A DNA stretch of 64,000 nucleotides from an uncultured Alphaproteobacteria bacterium (GCA_934277435.1 CAKQUE010000001.1:248001-312000); one strand, 5' to 3'; counted from the stretch's first letter, positions 24,566 through 34,189 are shown. Notes: generated by a model from the sequence alone, not told the origin. Numbers and translations: made by a program.

Positions 24566-24853
24566 GAGAGTTTGTGCCGGTTGCAGTAAAAAGCAGCCGG
24601 TATTTTTGTACGCTAAAATTTTCTCTTTTCTTGTTTTAACGCTATCTACACTACTATCTGTAATTTTTGAGCTGGTGTGTCTTACGCTCGTGTACTAATT
24701 TGTACACGTCGCTTAAAAATTCCGTCGCATCTACGCACGCTATCCGAGTTTCTGAGAGTTTGTGCCGGTTGCAGCAATAAGCAGCCGGTATTTCTGTATG
24801 CTAAAATTTTCTCTCTTCTGGTTTTAACGCTATCTACACTACTATCTGCAATT
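24497..24853 (+). repeat. Tandem repeat of about 169 bp, two copies at 188-bp period
   Basis: 24497-24665 and 24685-24853 are near-identical. Both contain CGTGTAC-TAATTT-GTACACG followed by TCGCTTAAAAATTCCGTCGC and a second part ending CGCTATCTACACTACTATCTG. The core palindrome and its flanks recur twice at 43893-44100, so this is an interspersed family in this genome. No gene is convincing inside it. Confidence 0.85.
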
Positions 24854-24875
24854 ATGCAGTTTTAAATTTTTCTTC

Positions 24876-24904
24876 TTTACAATTCTTGTTTGTTTAGATA
24901 ATCT
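24876..24904 (+). promoter_or_regulatory. Promoter of pilin-leader RNA 2
   Basis: TTTACA (24876-24881), 17 nt, TAATCT (24899-24904), preceded by TTCTTC as in copy 1. Confidence 0.58.
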
Positions 24905-24910
24905 TATAAG

Positions 24911-25092
24911 TGGATGGGCAATAGTCTGTCTAGGGCGTGAGACCCCTTTATTCTGTCGGTCGCAAAAGCGACCTAAAATATGTCGATGTCTGTTGGTCGG
25001 ATGTCGGCTAAATACGGTTATATACTAAATAGGTCGAGCCGTAGACAGATACGGTGTCTCAACATCCGCCCGCTTTGATATAGCGGGTTTTT
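24911..25092 (+). ncRNA. Structured pilin-leader RNA, copy 2
   Basis: Same architecture as copy 1. Hairpin GGGcgtgagaCCC; hairpin GGTCGC-AAAA-GCGACC (24958-24973) followed by TAAAATA; closing stem GGATG (24999-25003) with CATCC (25063-25067); inner TCGGCT/AGCCG enclosing AATACGGTTATATACTAAATA; terminator CCCGCT (25069-25074) with AGCGGG (25082-25087) and TTTTT. The closing stem differs from copy 1 (GGAAG/CTTCC) by a compensatory pair. The pilin-like gene follows 30 nt later. Confidence 0.72.
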
Positions 25093-25122
25093 GTTTATTT
25101 GCAATTTATGGAGTTGAGAAAT

Positions 25123-25731
25123 ATGAAAAATCAAAATGGTCGTTCTATGATAGAAATGCTTGGCGTCCTTGCTATTATCGCTGTATTATCTGTTGGTGGA
25201 ATTGCCGGTTACTCTAAGGCGATGTCAAGTTTTAAGCATAATAAATGGCGGCAGCAAGTAGAGGACTTGATTTTTAATATTAAAGACGCTTATAAAAATG
25301 AAAGGCATTATGGCAACAGAGCAGAAAATATTTTGCCTACATTACAAGCTTTGAATGTTGTTCCTCAAGACATGCTTGATGAAAACAACAGAGATTTATT
25401 CGGTAACAAGGTGTCGGTAAAAATGCGAGAATTTAACGACTGGATTAGATTAAATATTCAGTTTGATTTACAGCAAAATAATTATGCTCAGCAAAATTGT
25501 ATGGATTTATTCGCCTTGCTGCCGGTCTACACAAATTCAATTTGGACAGTTGCCGGCTCGACCAGTCCTACATCATACATTGAATTTTATCGGCTGTGCG
25601 GAAATGTTCGCCCCAAAGAATATGTACCTGGCTGTAAAGAGGAGTATGTTTTAACAGATGTTTCAAAAGCTTGCTCTATCTGTAAAAATACTTCATGTTC
25701 TATTTTGGTTCTTTTTGATAATAATTCGTAA
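25123..25731 (+). CDS. Type IV pilin-like (pseudopilin) protein 2
   Basis: 202 residues from the ATG at 25123; in-frame ATGs at 25099 and 25108 would add residues before the usual short leader. The N-terminus MKNQNG|RSMIEMLGVLAII shares the G|R cleavage site and Glu5 with the other two copies. It is most similar to copy 1: both continue VLSVGGIAGYSKAM, then NKW, D.IF..KD.YKNE and QDMLDEN. It has several cysteines near the C-terminus. It is a monocistronic unit behind its own structured RNA. Function in a pilus or secretion pseudopilus is inferred from the N-terminus only. Confidence 0.8.
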   Translation: MKNQNGRSMIEMLGVLAIIAVLSVGGIAGYSKAMSSFKHNKWRQQVEDLIFNIKDAYKNERHYGNRAENILPTLQALNVVPQDMLDENNRDLFGNKVSVKMREFNDWIRLNIQFDLQQNNYAQQNCMDLFALLPVYTNSIWTVAGSTSPTSYIEFYRLCGNVRPKEYVPGCKEEYVLTDVSKACSICKNTSCSILVLFDNNS

Positions 25732-25761
25732 AATTGAAAAATGTATTTCTCTAAAATCAAG

Positions 25762-26673
25762 TTATCTTTTACGGCAAGTTGCGTTTTTAACCAGAATATC
25801 GCATAAATCTGCGAAAGATATTCCCAAATATTTAGCCTGTTCCGGCACTAGTGAAAGCGCCGTCATTCCCGGGTTTGTATTGATTTCCAACAAAACAACA
25901 CCATCTTTTTCATTGTATCGAAAGTCGCAGCGGGCAACCGAGCGGCAGCCCAAGGCGTTATAAACGGTTTCGGTGTAGCGTCTGCAAGTTTCGGCTACGT
26001 CTTCGGGTAGTTCAGCCGGCAGAATATGGTGAGTTTTGCCGCTGGTATATTTTGCTTGATAGTCATAAAAAGAGCAGTCAGTTTTAAGTTCGGTAATTAC
26101 ATTAGCTTTGCCGTTTAGACACATGGCGGTAAGTTCGCGGCCGGCAATGTATTGCTCTATCAAAAGAGGTAAGTTTGAATCTGTATAGGTCACGTTTTTC
26201 GCTTCTTCGGCATTGTGAACGATATAAACGCCGACACTAGAGCCGTCGCACACCGGTTTAACCACATAGGGATATGGAACTTTTGTGCCGTTTTGCAAAT
26301 AAGCGGCGGCGGTTGTTTTTTCTCCTTGCGCCACTTTAACGCCGGCGGCGGAGGCCAGTAGCTTAGTCAGGTATTTATCCATACCCAAAGCAGAGGCTTT
26401 TAAACCGGAGTGGGTGTAAGGAATTTGCAGCATATCGAGCAGACCTTGAATTTCTCCGTCTTCTCCCCAGTTGCCGTATAACCCGTTATAAACCACATCA
26501 GGTTTTTCATTTTTTAGAATATCTAAAAAAGTCCAAACATCGGTTAAGTTGTGTTCAATAACGGTATAGCCTTTGTTTTTTAAGGCAGAGGCAATGTCGT
26601 TTTTTGAGGATAAACTAACTTCACGTTCGGCCGAGAATCCACCGTAAACCAGTAAAACTTTTTCAGACATCAT
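25762..26673 (-). CDS. ddl: D-alanine--D-alanine ligase
   Basis: 303 residues of ATP-grasp enzyme. GGFSAEREVSL at the N-terminus, KPVCDGSSVGV and EINTNPGMT (substrate and metal site) are diagnostic. It makes the D-Ala-D-Ala dipeptide for peptidoglycan. Two adjacent ATGs (26673 and 26670) follow AAAGGA; either could be used. It stands alone, not in the murB-ddl-ftsQ cluster, which is uncommon in alphaproteobacteria. Confidence 0.95.
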   Translation of the reverse strand: MMSEKVLLVYGGFSAEREVSLSSKNDIASALKNKGYTVIEHNLTDVWTFLDILKNEKPDVVYNGLYGNWGEDGEIQGLLDMLQIPYTHSGLKASALGMDKYLTKLLASAAGVKVAQGEKTTAAAYLQNGTKVPYPYVVKPVCDGSSVGVYIVHNAEEAKNVTYTDSNLPLLIEQYIAGRELTAMCLNGKANVITELKTDCSFYDYQAKYTSGKTHHILPAELPEDVAETCRRYTETVYNALGCRSVARCDFRYNEKDGVVLLEINTNPGMTALSLVPEQAKYLGISFADLCDILVKNATCRKR

Positions 26674-26736
26674 TTTTTCCTTTATAATCTTAAAATTTCT
26701 GCTATTGTAGGTAAAATTGTTTAATGAATAGCTAAA

Positions 26737-27501
26737 ATGAAAAACGGACTTTTAATATTTTTATCTGTGCTGATATGGGGTGCAGAAGTGCAGGCGCTGG
26801 AGGTTAAGCATTATATGCAAACAACCATCGGGCTTTTTGATGCTTGTGAAGAAACATTCAGCTATGCTTTTTATCAAGATAAAGATTATGATATTAAAAC
26901 TTCGGTTTCTACCAGCGGAACATTTGGTGTGCTGTATCCGTTTATGGCAACATATCACAGTGTCGGCACTTATGACAAATCCGGTTTTAAACCGCAGGAT
27001 TATTACTATGAAACGCAAACTCGTTTTACGCATCGTTCAAAAGAAATTGTATATAAAAACGGTGAGCCGCAATATAGAATTAGCGTTAAAAATAAGCGTA
27101 AACGCACCGATGAAATAAAAACCAATCCGGAATATTCGTATTCAGGTGATTTGCTTTCGGTGTTTGGCGAGCTGGCGCAAAAGATTATTAAAAAAGGTAA
27201 TTGTGATTTGGATCAATATTCATTCAATGGTAAAAAATATGCCAAATCGACAGTAAAGACGCTGAAAAAAGAAAAAATAAAAACGGATTATTTTGCCGGA
27301 AAGGCGTTGAAATGCCAATATAAACAAAAAATTTTAGAAGATACCGATGCCGGTTTTTTACTCCATCAAGACGAGCCGATTTATTTTTGGGTGCTTAAAG
27401 ATGAAAAAACTAAGGCGTGGTTTGTGGCAAAGATTTTGATAGAAAACACACCGTTCGGCAAATTGCAGGCGGTAACAACAAATATAGAGGTAAAACCATG
27501 A
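26737..27501 (+). CDS. DUF3108 domain exported protein
   Basis: 254 residues. A signal peptide (about 1-20) precedes a beta-rich domain with TSVSTSGTFGVLYPF, SVGTYDKSGFKPQDYYY and PIYFWVLKDE, matching the DUF3108 pattern (PF11306) common in proteobacteria. It is probably a periplasmic or outer-membrane-associated protein of unknown role. Its stop overlaps the next start (ATGA). Confidence 0.72.
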   Translation: MKNGLLIFLSVLIWGAEVQALEVKHYMQTTIGLFDACEETFSYAFYQDKDYDIKTSVSTSGTFGVLYPFMATYHSVGTYDKSGFKPQDYYYETQTRFTHRSKEIVYKNGEPQYRISVKNKRKRTDEIKTNPEYSYSGDLLSVFGELAQKIIKKGNCDLDQYSFNGKKYAKSTVKTLKKEKIKTDYFAGKALKCQYKQKILEDTDAGFLLHQDEPIYFWVLKDEKTKAWFVAKILIENTPFGKLQAVTTNIEVKP

Positions 27502-28901
27502 GAAAAGCAGAATTACTTTTGCCGGCCGGTTCGCTGGTAAAATTGAAAACAGCATTGTTATACGGAGCTGATGCGGTTTATGCCGGAACACCGGATATGA
27601 GCTTGCGCACGCAATCCAAGTTTTCGCTGGAAGATTTAAAAGAAGGAATCGACTTTGTTCATAAGCAAGGTAAAAAAATCTATCTGACCTTAAATCTGTA
27701 TATTCATAATGAAGAAGCAGCTAAATTGCCTCAATTTGTTAAAACTTTGCAAGAGTTGAAACCAGACGGAGTTTTGGTGGCAGACCCAGGGGTGTTTTAT
27801 TACTTAAAAGAAAATGCGCCGGAGTTGAAACGTTTTGTATCTACCCAAGCCAATATTTGTTCGGGGCAAACCGTAAAATTTTGGCAGTCAATGGGGGCAA
27901 GTCTGTGCGTTTTGGGACGAGAAGTTACATTTGCGGAAATGACGGAAATCCGTGAACAATGTCCGGATATGTTGTTGGAGTGCTTTATTCACGGTGCAAT
28001 GTGTATGTCTTATTCCGGACGTTGCTTGATTTCCAACTTTATGGCTGACCGTAGTGCCAACAAGGGAAAATGCGCACATTGCTGCCGCTGGCACTATAAA
28101 ATGCATTTACGCCTAAAAGACGGAACAATCAAAGAGCTGGAAATAAATCAGGATAACGCCAAGGCTTTCGAATTTTTGCTGGAAGAAGAGTTTAGGCCTG
28201 GGGAATATTATGAAATTGTTGAAGATGAACACGGCGGATATTTGCTAAATTCCAAAGATATGTGTTTGATGCCGCGATTGAATGATATTTTGGGAATCGG
28301 TATGGACTCATTGAAAGTAGAAGGCCGTAACAAAACAGAGTATTATGCCGGAACAGTGGCGCGGGCTTATCGCAAAGCGATTGACGACTACTATGCGAAT
28401 CCGCAGGATTGGGATTATAAAAAATATATGGGCGATTTATACACTTTGCAGAATCGAGGCTATTGCTTAGGGTTTCACGATGGCAAACTGACAAATATCA
28501 GTCAAAACTATGAATATACTCGTACACTGGGCGAGTGGCTGTTTGCCGGCTCTATTGTGGAATGGCAGGGTGATGACGCTGTTTTTGAAGTACGTAACTA
28601 TATTAACAGCGGTGAATTTATCGACTTTTTAATTCCGAATACCTTGGAAAATCTGCGTTTGACTTTGACGGAATTTGAAGACGCCGATAGCGGAGAAATA
28701 ACGCCGCGCGTTTCAGCAGGACAGGGTAAAAAAATCCGCATTCGTCCGGCACAATGGAATTTGCCGATTGCAGAGGTTAAAGCTAAATTGCCGCAATATG
28801 TTATTGCCCGCAAGTTACAGGGGTTATCCGGTGAAAATGCTGAAATGTATGAGCGCAAGCGTCAGGAATTTTCGCAGTTAATTAACCAAGAGGATAAATA
28901 A
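27498..28901 (+). CDS. Peptidase U32 family, TrhP/YegQ-like tRNA hydroxylation protein
   Basis: 467 residues from the ATG at 27498, which overlaps the previous stop; the longer frame from 27417 lies inside the DUF3108 gene. LLPAGSLVKLKTALLYGADAVYAG, FIHGAMCMSYSGRCLISNF and CAHCCRWHY (Cys ligands for an iron-sulfur cluster) and LKVEGRNKTEYY match U32 proteins, and the pattern is closest to TrhP (YegQ), needed for 5-hydroxyuridine in tRNA. Next to miaA, another tRNA modifier. An rRNA-acting homologue (RlhA) is less likely. Confidence 0.83.
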   Translation: MRKAELLLPAGSLVKLKTALLYGADAVYAGTPDMSLRTQSKFSLEDLKEGIDFVHKQGKKIYLTLNLYIHNEEAAKLPQFVKTLQELKPDGVLVADPGVFYYLKENAPELKRFVSTQANICSGQTVKFWQSMGASLCVLGREVTFAEMTEIREQCPDMLLECFIHGAMCMSYSGRCLISNFMADRSANKGKCAHCCRWHYKMHLRLKDGTIKELEINQDNAKAFEFLLEEEFRPGEYYEIVEDEHGGYLLNSKDMCLMPRLNDILGIGMDSLKVEGRNKTEYYAGTVARAYRKAIDDYYANPQDWDYKKYMGDLYTLQNRGYCLGFHDGKLTNISQNYEYTRTLGEWLFAGSIVEWQGDDAVFEVRNYINSGEFIDFLIPNTLENLRLTLTEFEDADSGEITPRVSAGQGKKIRIRPAQWNLPIAEVKAKLPQYVIARKLQGLSGENAEMYERKRQEFSQLINQEDK

Positions 28902-28904
28902 AAT

Positions 28905-29840
28905 ATGCGAAAGAATCCGGTTTTGGTTATTGCCGGTCCGACGGCGTCTGGTAAGTCCGCCTTGGCGGCGCAGGTGGCGCACGACTTAAATGGCGTGGTG
29001 CTAAACTGTGATTCAATGCAGATTTATAAAGATATTCCGATTATTGCCGCTGCGCCGACCGAAGAAGAAAAAAAGTTGGCGGAGCATCGTTTGTTTGAAA
29101 TCTATGATTGTGATAAACGTGGCAATGTGGTGGATTGGCTGAATTTGTGTGCTGCGGAAATACGTAAACTTTGGGCAGAGAATCGGCTGCCGGTGGTTGT
29201 CGGTGGTACGGGGTTTTATGTTGAGGCCTTGCTGAACGGAGTGACGCCGATACCCGAAACGCCAATTGAAGTCCGTGAACAGCTGCAAGCGCGCATAAAC
29301 CAAGAGGGACTCGAAAATTTATATAAAGAGTTGCAACAAAAAGATGCGGAAATTGCCGCTAAGCTGAACCCAAACGACAAGACCAGAATTGTCCGCGCTT
29401 TGGAAGTTATAGCGGCAACAGGGCAAAAACTTTCGGAATGGTACAAAAAGCCGCTTATTCAAAAACTGCCGGAAGCACATTTTATGACTGTGAAAATTAT
29501 GCCGTCTTTAGATGTTATCGCGACTCGGTGTTGTCTGCGTTTGGATAAAATGGTTGACGAGCTTGGAGTCTTGGCCGAAATAGAAAAATTGCTGAATAAA
29601 GGCGTAGATGAAAATATGCCGGCGATGAAAGCTTTGGGCGTGCCTGAGCTTAGTTTGTTTATTAAAGGGCAAATGTTATTGCCCGAGGCTTTAAATTTGG
29701 CAAAACTGCATACCAGACAATATGCAAAACGTCAGCGGACATGGTTGAAAAATAAGATGTCGGCCGATATTGTTTTTGAAAATGTCTATGAAGGGCAAAA
29801 AGACTATTTACAACAGATTTTCAATGTTATAAAACTGTGA
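28905..29840 (+). CDS. miaA: tRNA dimethylallyltransferase
   Basis: 311 residues. The P-loop GPTASGKSALA (about 9-19), the DSMQIYKD motif and GGTGFYVEALL are MiaA hallmarks. It adds the dimethylallyl group to A37 of tRNAs reading UNN codons; miaB, in this window at 55507, methylthiolates the product. It begins 3 nt after the U32 gene. Confidence 0.95.
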   Translation: MRKNPVLVIAGPTASGKSALAAQVAHDLNGVVLNCDSMQIYKDIPIIAAAPTEEEKKLAEHRLFEIYDCDKRGNVVDWLNLCAAEIRKLWAENRLPVVVGGTGFYVEALLNGVTPIPETPIEVREQLQARINQEGLENLYKELQQKDAEIAAKLNPNDKTRIVRALEVIAATGQKLSEWYKKPLIQKLPEAHFMTVKIMPSLDVIATRCCLRLDKMVDELGVLAEIEKLLNKGVDENMPAMKALGVPELSLFIKGQMLLPEALNLAKLHTRQYAKRQRTWLKNKMSADIVFENVYEGQKDYLQQIFNVIKL

Positions 29841-29916
29841 ACAACGTTATAAAGCCTTGCACATTATGTGGTTCGGTTATAAAAATATAACATAATTAAT
29901 TATGGAGAAAGTGCAA

Positions 29917-30957
29917 ATGTTTGCAAAATTAATGGGAATGCTTTCTGCTGATATGGCAATTGATTTGGGAACGGCCAATACTTTGGTATATGTGCGCGGT
30001 CGTGGAATCGTTTTGAATGAGCCGTCAGTGGTGGCTATTGAAGAGTATAAAGGACGTAAACAAGTTTTGGCTGTTGGCAACGAGGCTAAACAAATGCTTG
30101 GTCGTACACCGGGGAATATTCATGCCATTCGTCCGTTGAAAGATGGTGTGATTGCCGATTTTGAAATTGCCGAAGAAATGATTAAATATTTTATCTGTAA
30201 AGTACACAATCGCCGCGCTTTTGCCGCTCCTTTGATTGTTATTTGCGTGCCTTCAGGTTCAACAGCAGTTGAACGCCGCGCTATTCAGGAATCGGCAGAA
30301 TTGGCTGGTGCGCGCAAAGTTTGGTTGATTGAAGAGCCAATGGCCGCAGCTATCGGCGCCGGTTTGCCGGTAACCGAACCAACCGGCAGTATGGTGGTTG
30401 ATATAGGCGGTGGTACAACTGAAGTGGCTGTATTGTCTTTAGGCGGTATTGTATATTCTCGTTCAATTCGCGTGGGCGGCGATAAGATGGATAGCGCTAT
30501 TGTTAATTATATCCGCCGCAACAAAAATTTGTTGGTAGGTGAAAGCAGCGCAGAAAAAATTAAAAAAGAAATAGGTTCTGCCTGCCCTCCTGAAAAAGGC
30601 GATGGACGCACTGTTGAAATTAAAGGTCGCGACTTGGTAAACGGCGTGCCAAAGGAAATTGTTGTAACCGAAAAACAAGTGGCTGAAAGTTTGGTTGAGC
30701 CTGTTTCAGATATTGTGGAAGCAGTTAAAGTGGCTTTGGAAAATACCGCGCCGGAATTGGCTGCAGATATTGTTGATAAAGGTATTGTTTTGACAGGTGG
30801 CGGCGCTTTGCTGGCTAACTTGGATCAGGTTTTGCGCAATGCGACCGGTTTGCCGGTTTCTATTGCCGAAGAGCCTTTGGCTTGTGTAGCCAAGGGCTGT
30901 GGCAAGGCTTTGGATCAGGTCAACAAATTAAAGAGCGCGCTCTCTAATATGGGCTAA
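29917..30957 (+). CDS. mreB: Rod-shape determining protein MreB
   Basis: 346 residues from MFAKLMGMLSADMAIDLGTANT, the typical alphaproteobacterial start; an ATG at 29902 is possible, but GGAG lies 9 nt before 29917. Actin-fold phosphate loops are AIDLGTANT and VVDIGGGTTEVAV. MreB polymerises under the membrane and positions the cell-wall elongation machinery. First gene of a rod cluster; the cell is therefore probably rod-shaped. Confidence 0.97.
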   Translation: MFAKLMGMLSADMAIDLGTANTLVYVRGRGIVLNEPSVVAIEEYKGRKQVLAVGNEAKQMLGRTPGNIHAIRPLKDGVIADFEIAEEMIKYFICKVHNRRAFAAPLIVICVPSGSTAVERRAIQESAELAGARKVWLIEEPMAAAIGAGLPVTEPTGSMVVDIGGGTTEVAVLSLGGIVYSRSIRVGGDKMDSAIVNYIRRNKNLLVGESSAEKIKKEIGSACPPEKGDGRTVEIKGRDLVNGVPKEIVVTEKQVAESLVEPVSDIVEAVKVALENTAPELAADIVDKGIVLTGGGALLANLDQVLRNATGLPVSIAEEPLACVAKGCGKALDQVNKLKSALSNMG

Positions 30958-30992
30958 GAATAAAAAAGCTGATTTATTAGAAGGATAGGGAT

Positions 30993-31871
30993 ATGAAACG
31001 TCGGGGAACCATGCTTATTAGAATAGGCGAATTAAAGGTTTTGCTGCGGCGGGTTTTTATCTTTATCCTTTTTTTAGCGGCTTTTTTGTTTATTTTGCTG
31101 AGCCGAGTCGATAGTTTGATTGTTGATACTGCTAATAAGGTGGTGATGAATGTTACCGGACCGATTATGCAGGTTGTGGAACTACCGTCGCGTTTTATTC
31201 ACCGTGTTTATACCTATTTTTATGACATAGGGCATATATATGCCGATAACCGAGCTTTGCGTTTTGAAAATAAACAAATGCTGATGTTGCAAAACAAGGT
31301 TAGAACGCTGGAGGTAGAAAACCAGCTGCTAGAACGTTTGCTAAACTATGTTCCGCCGGAAGGGGCTACTTTTATGAGTGCAAAGATTATTGCCGAATCC
31401 GGCGATAGCTTTACTCATACACTGTTGGTTTATATCGGTGATGAGGCTGTGCAAAAAGGGCAGATAGTTTTGGGCGATGAAAGTGTTATTGGGCGTATTG
31501 ATAAAGTTAGCGGTCACTATGCGAAAGTAATTTTGGTTACGGATATCAATTCTAAAATTCCGGTGGTGGTTGAACGCACGAGGGTTCGTGGTATTTTAAG
31601 CGGCAACAACACGGCTATGCCGCAGCTTTTGTTTACGCGTTCAACTTCAGATATTCAAGAAGGTGATGTTATTGTTACTTCCGGTGTGGGCGGAATGTTT
31701 CCGTCTGGGTTGCCGATTGGCTTTGTCAGCTCAATAACAAACGGAGAAATAAACGTTGAAACTATGGCCGATATAAGCCGAGTTGAATATGTGCGGATTG
31801 TCGATTATGGATTATCTGCCGAAAATACCGAACTTAATGATTTTTTGGATAGCACCGCCGATGCACGATAA
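30993..31871 (+). CDS. mreC: Rod-shape determining protein MreC
   Basis: 292 residues. One membrane helix (about 20-40), a coiled coil (about 75-115) and a C-terminal beta domain (GDESVIGRIDKVSGHYAKV, VTSGVGGMFPSGLPIG) fit MreC, a periplasmic scaffold of the elongasome. AAGGA lies upstream. Its last codons overlap mreD. Confidence 0.95.
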   Translation: MKRRGTMLIRIGELKVLLRRVFIFILFLAAFLFILLSRVDSLIVDTANKVVMNVTGPIMQVVELPSRFIHRVYTYFYDIGHIYADNRALRFENKQMLMLQNKVRTLEVENQLLERLLNYVPPEGATFMSAKIIAESGDSFTHTLLVYIGDEAVQKGQIVLGDESVIGRIDKVSGHYAKVILVTDINSKIPVVVERTRVRGILSGNNTAMPQLLFTRSTSDIQEGDVIVTSGVGGMFPSGLPIGFVSSITNGEINVETMADISRVEYVRIVDYGLSAENTELNDFLDSTADAR

Positions 31872-32388
31872 TTTTAGGGATAAATTACGTTTGTTTTTTC
31901 GCCATCGGATACCTCTGGTGGCAACATTTGTTTTGGTGTTTTTATTTTCTATGCCCATCAATTCATTGGAATTAAACTATTTTCGACCGGCAGTAGGTTT
32001 TATTTGCGTATATTATTGGAGTTTGAAACGCAGGTATATGTTTAGCTATATATCGGCTTTTTGGGTGGGATTTTTAACCGATTCATATAGTTCGACTCCA
32101 TTTGGAATAAATATTCTGATTATGATGCTGTTGGTGTTTGTCACCGAAATTTTGGAACGATATTTTAAGGCCGCCACATTTGGTGTTAGCTGGTTTGTAT
32201 TTGCTTTGGCCGGTTTTATTATTACATTTGTTAAATGGCTGTTTGTTTCAGCATATTTCAGCAGATTTGTGCCGTTGACCGAGATAATGGTTAATTTAGT
32301 TTCTACCATAATGTTTTATCCGCTGGTGGTGTATATAAATATGTGGGTGCAAAATAATTTGTTGCCGCAGGAGCGAATCAATGAATAG
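31861..32388 (+). CDS. mreD: Rod-shape determining protein MreD
   Basis: 175 residues, about five membrane segments. The ATG at 31861 overlaps the mreC stop by 11 nt. RPAVGFICVYYWSLKR and SFWVGFLTDSYSSTPFGIN-like sequence (FWVGFLTDSYSSTPFG) are MreD features. Confidence 0.9.
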   Translation: MHDNFRDKLRLFFRHRIPLVATFVLVFLFSMPINSLELNYFRPAVGFICVYYWSLKRRYMFSYISAFWVGFLTDSYSSTPFGINILIMMLLVFVTEILERYFKAATFGVSWFVFALAGFIITFVKWLFVSAYFSRFVPLTEIMVNLVSTIMFYPLVVYINMWVQNNLLPQERINE

Positions 32389-34189
32389 AAACGGAGAAAA
32401 AAATAGGGTATTGATTCGCCGCACTTTTGCTGTGATTTTCTTTAATTTATTGGCGTTTGCGGTTATTTTTGCCCGCCTGTATTATTTACAGGTGCGTGAG
32501 GCGGACAAATATAAAATGATGTCGGATGAAAACCGCATTTCAACAAGGTTTTTAGTGCCGCCGCGCGGTTTGATATATGATAGAAACGGTGAAATTATTG
32601 CTAAAAATGACCAAGATTTTCAAGCTTTGCTGGTGGCTGAACAATCTCCGAATATTGAAAAAACGCTGCAAACATTTAAACAAATAATTCCGCTTTCGGC
32701 CGAAGAAGAAAATAAGATTTTAAAAAATATCAAAAACCGGCGGCGGTTTATACCGATTAAACTGAAAGATAATTTGAGTTGGGATGAGGTATCTAAAATT
32801 TTGTTACGAGCTCCTGATTTGCCAGGGGTGGAAATTGATGAAGGTTTGAGCCGATACTATCCATATGCAGATATTTATGCGCATGTTTTGGGGTATGTCG
32901 GTCCAATCTCGGATAAAGATAAAAAAGACAATCCATTGTATATGGTTCCGGGGTTCAAAATCGGTAAGTCTGGTTTAGAGCGGTATTTTGACTATAAATT
33001 GCAAGGTAAAGGTGGTACCATAAAGCTGGAAGTTAATGCTTATGGTCGGGTGATGAATGAGATAGAACGCAACAGCGGCGAAGAGGGTGAAAGTTTACAT
33101 CTGACGCTTGATGCTCGTTTACAGCGCGCGGCGTATGAGGCCTTTGGAGAAGAAAGCGGAGCAGCGGTGGTTTTGAATGTTAAAACAGGAGAAATTTTGG
33201 CTTTGGTTTCTACGCCGTCGTTTGACCCTAATCTGTTTACAAACGGAATAAGCTATAAACACTGGAACGCTTTGCTGAATAATGAGCGTACGCCTTTGGT
33301 CAATAAGGCTGTTTCCGGACAATATTCTCCGGGATCGACGTTTAAGGTGGTGGTGGCACTGGCGGCGCTGGAAGCCGGCGTGATTGATTTGAATACCAGA
33401 TTTACCTGCAGCGGCGGTTTAGATGTTGGCAATATTCGTTTTCACTGCTGGCGTCATTCTGGACACGGAAGTTTGAATGTGGTTGAAGCGCTTAAATATT
33501 CATGTGATATTTTCTTTTATGAAACTGCGATGAAACTTGGTATAGACAAGATTCATGACATGGCGGTTAAATTGGGTATGGGAAATGTTTTAGAAGTAGG
33601 TTTAGATAATGAAAAGGGCGGAATTATTCCCACAAAGTCGTGGAAAAAAGCTCGTTATGGCACGGCGTGGACTTATGGTGATGCGGCAAATGCCGGAATT
33701 GGACAGGGATATGTTTTGACAACTCCACTGCAATTAGCGACAATGCTGGCGCGGATTGTCAACGGTGGGTACGCAGTGCAGCCAACGTTTATTAAACCCA
33801 CAGAAAAAGAATTGGCAAAGGTAAAACGTTTGGATATTTCTACCAAAAATATCGAAATTGTAAAACGCGGTATGTTTGAAGTGGTTAATGGTGTTGGAGG
33901 AACGGCAGGAAGGGCGCGCTTTAACATAAACGGGGCAACGATGGGAGGAAAAACCGGTACTACGCAAGTACGCCGTATTTCTATGAAAGAACGCAATAGC
34001 GGTATTTTGCGTGATGAACAGCTGCCGTGGCGTTTGAGAAACCATGCTTTGTTTATTGGCTTTACGCCGGTTGATAATCCTCGTTACGCTGTGGCGGTGG
34101 TGGTAGAACACGGTTCGTCCGGCTCAGGCGTGGCGGCGCCGATTGCCAGTAAGATTTTGCAAACGGCTTTAAAGCTTGATATAAAATAG
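32381..34189 (+). CDS. mrdA: Penicillin-binding protein 2 (elongation transpeptidase)
   Basis: 602 residues. A membrane anchor (about 10-32) is followed by the dimerisation domain and the transpeptidase domain with STFK (serine near 319), SCD (near 372) and KTG (near 524). It cross-links peptidoglycan during rod elongation and pairs with RodA. It overlaps mreD by 8 nt. Confidence 0.96.
   Translation: MNRNGEKNRVLIRRTFAVIFFNLLAFAVIFARLYYLQVREADKYKMMSDENRISTRFLVPPRGLIYDRNGEIIAKNDQDFQALLVAEQSPNIEKTLQTFKQIIPLSAEEENKILKNIKNRRRFIPIKLKDNLSWDEVSKILLRAPDLPGVEIDEGLSRYYPYADIYAHVLGYVGPISDKDKKDNPLYMVPGFKIGKSGLERYFDYKLQGKGGTIKLEVNAYGRVMNEIERNSGEEGESLHLTLDARLQRAAYEAFGEESGAAVVLNVKTGEILALVSTPSFDPNLFTNGISYKHWNALLNNERTPLVNKAVSGQYSPGSTFKVVVALAALEAGVIDLNTRFTCSGGLDVGNIRFHCWRHSGHGSLNVVEALKYSCDIFFYETAMKLGIDKIHDMAVKLGMGNVLEVGLDNEKGGIIPTKSWKKARYGTAWTYGDAANAGIGQGYVLTTPLQLATMLARIVNGGYAVQPTFIKPTEKELAKVKRLDISTKNIEIVKRGMFEVVNGVGGTAGRARFNINGATMGGKTGTTQVRRISMKERNSGILRDEQLPWRLRNHALFIGFTPVDNPRYAVAVVVEHGSSGSGVAAPIASKILQTALKLDIK

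Noticed and set aside
24677..24865. 62-residue ORF within the tandem repeats
   Set aside because: It lies inside palindromic repeat sequence that recurs elsewhere and has no ribosome binding site.
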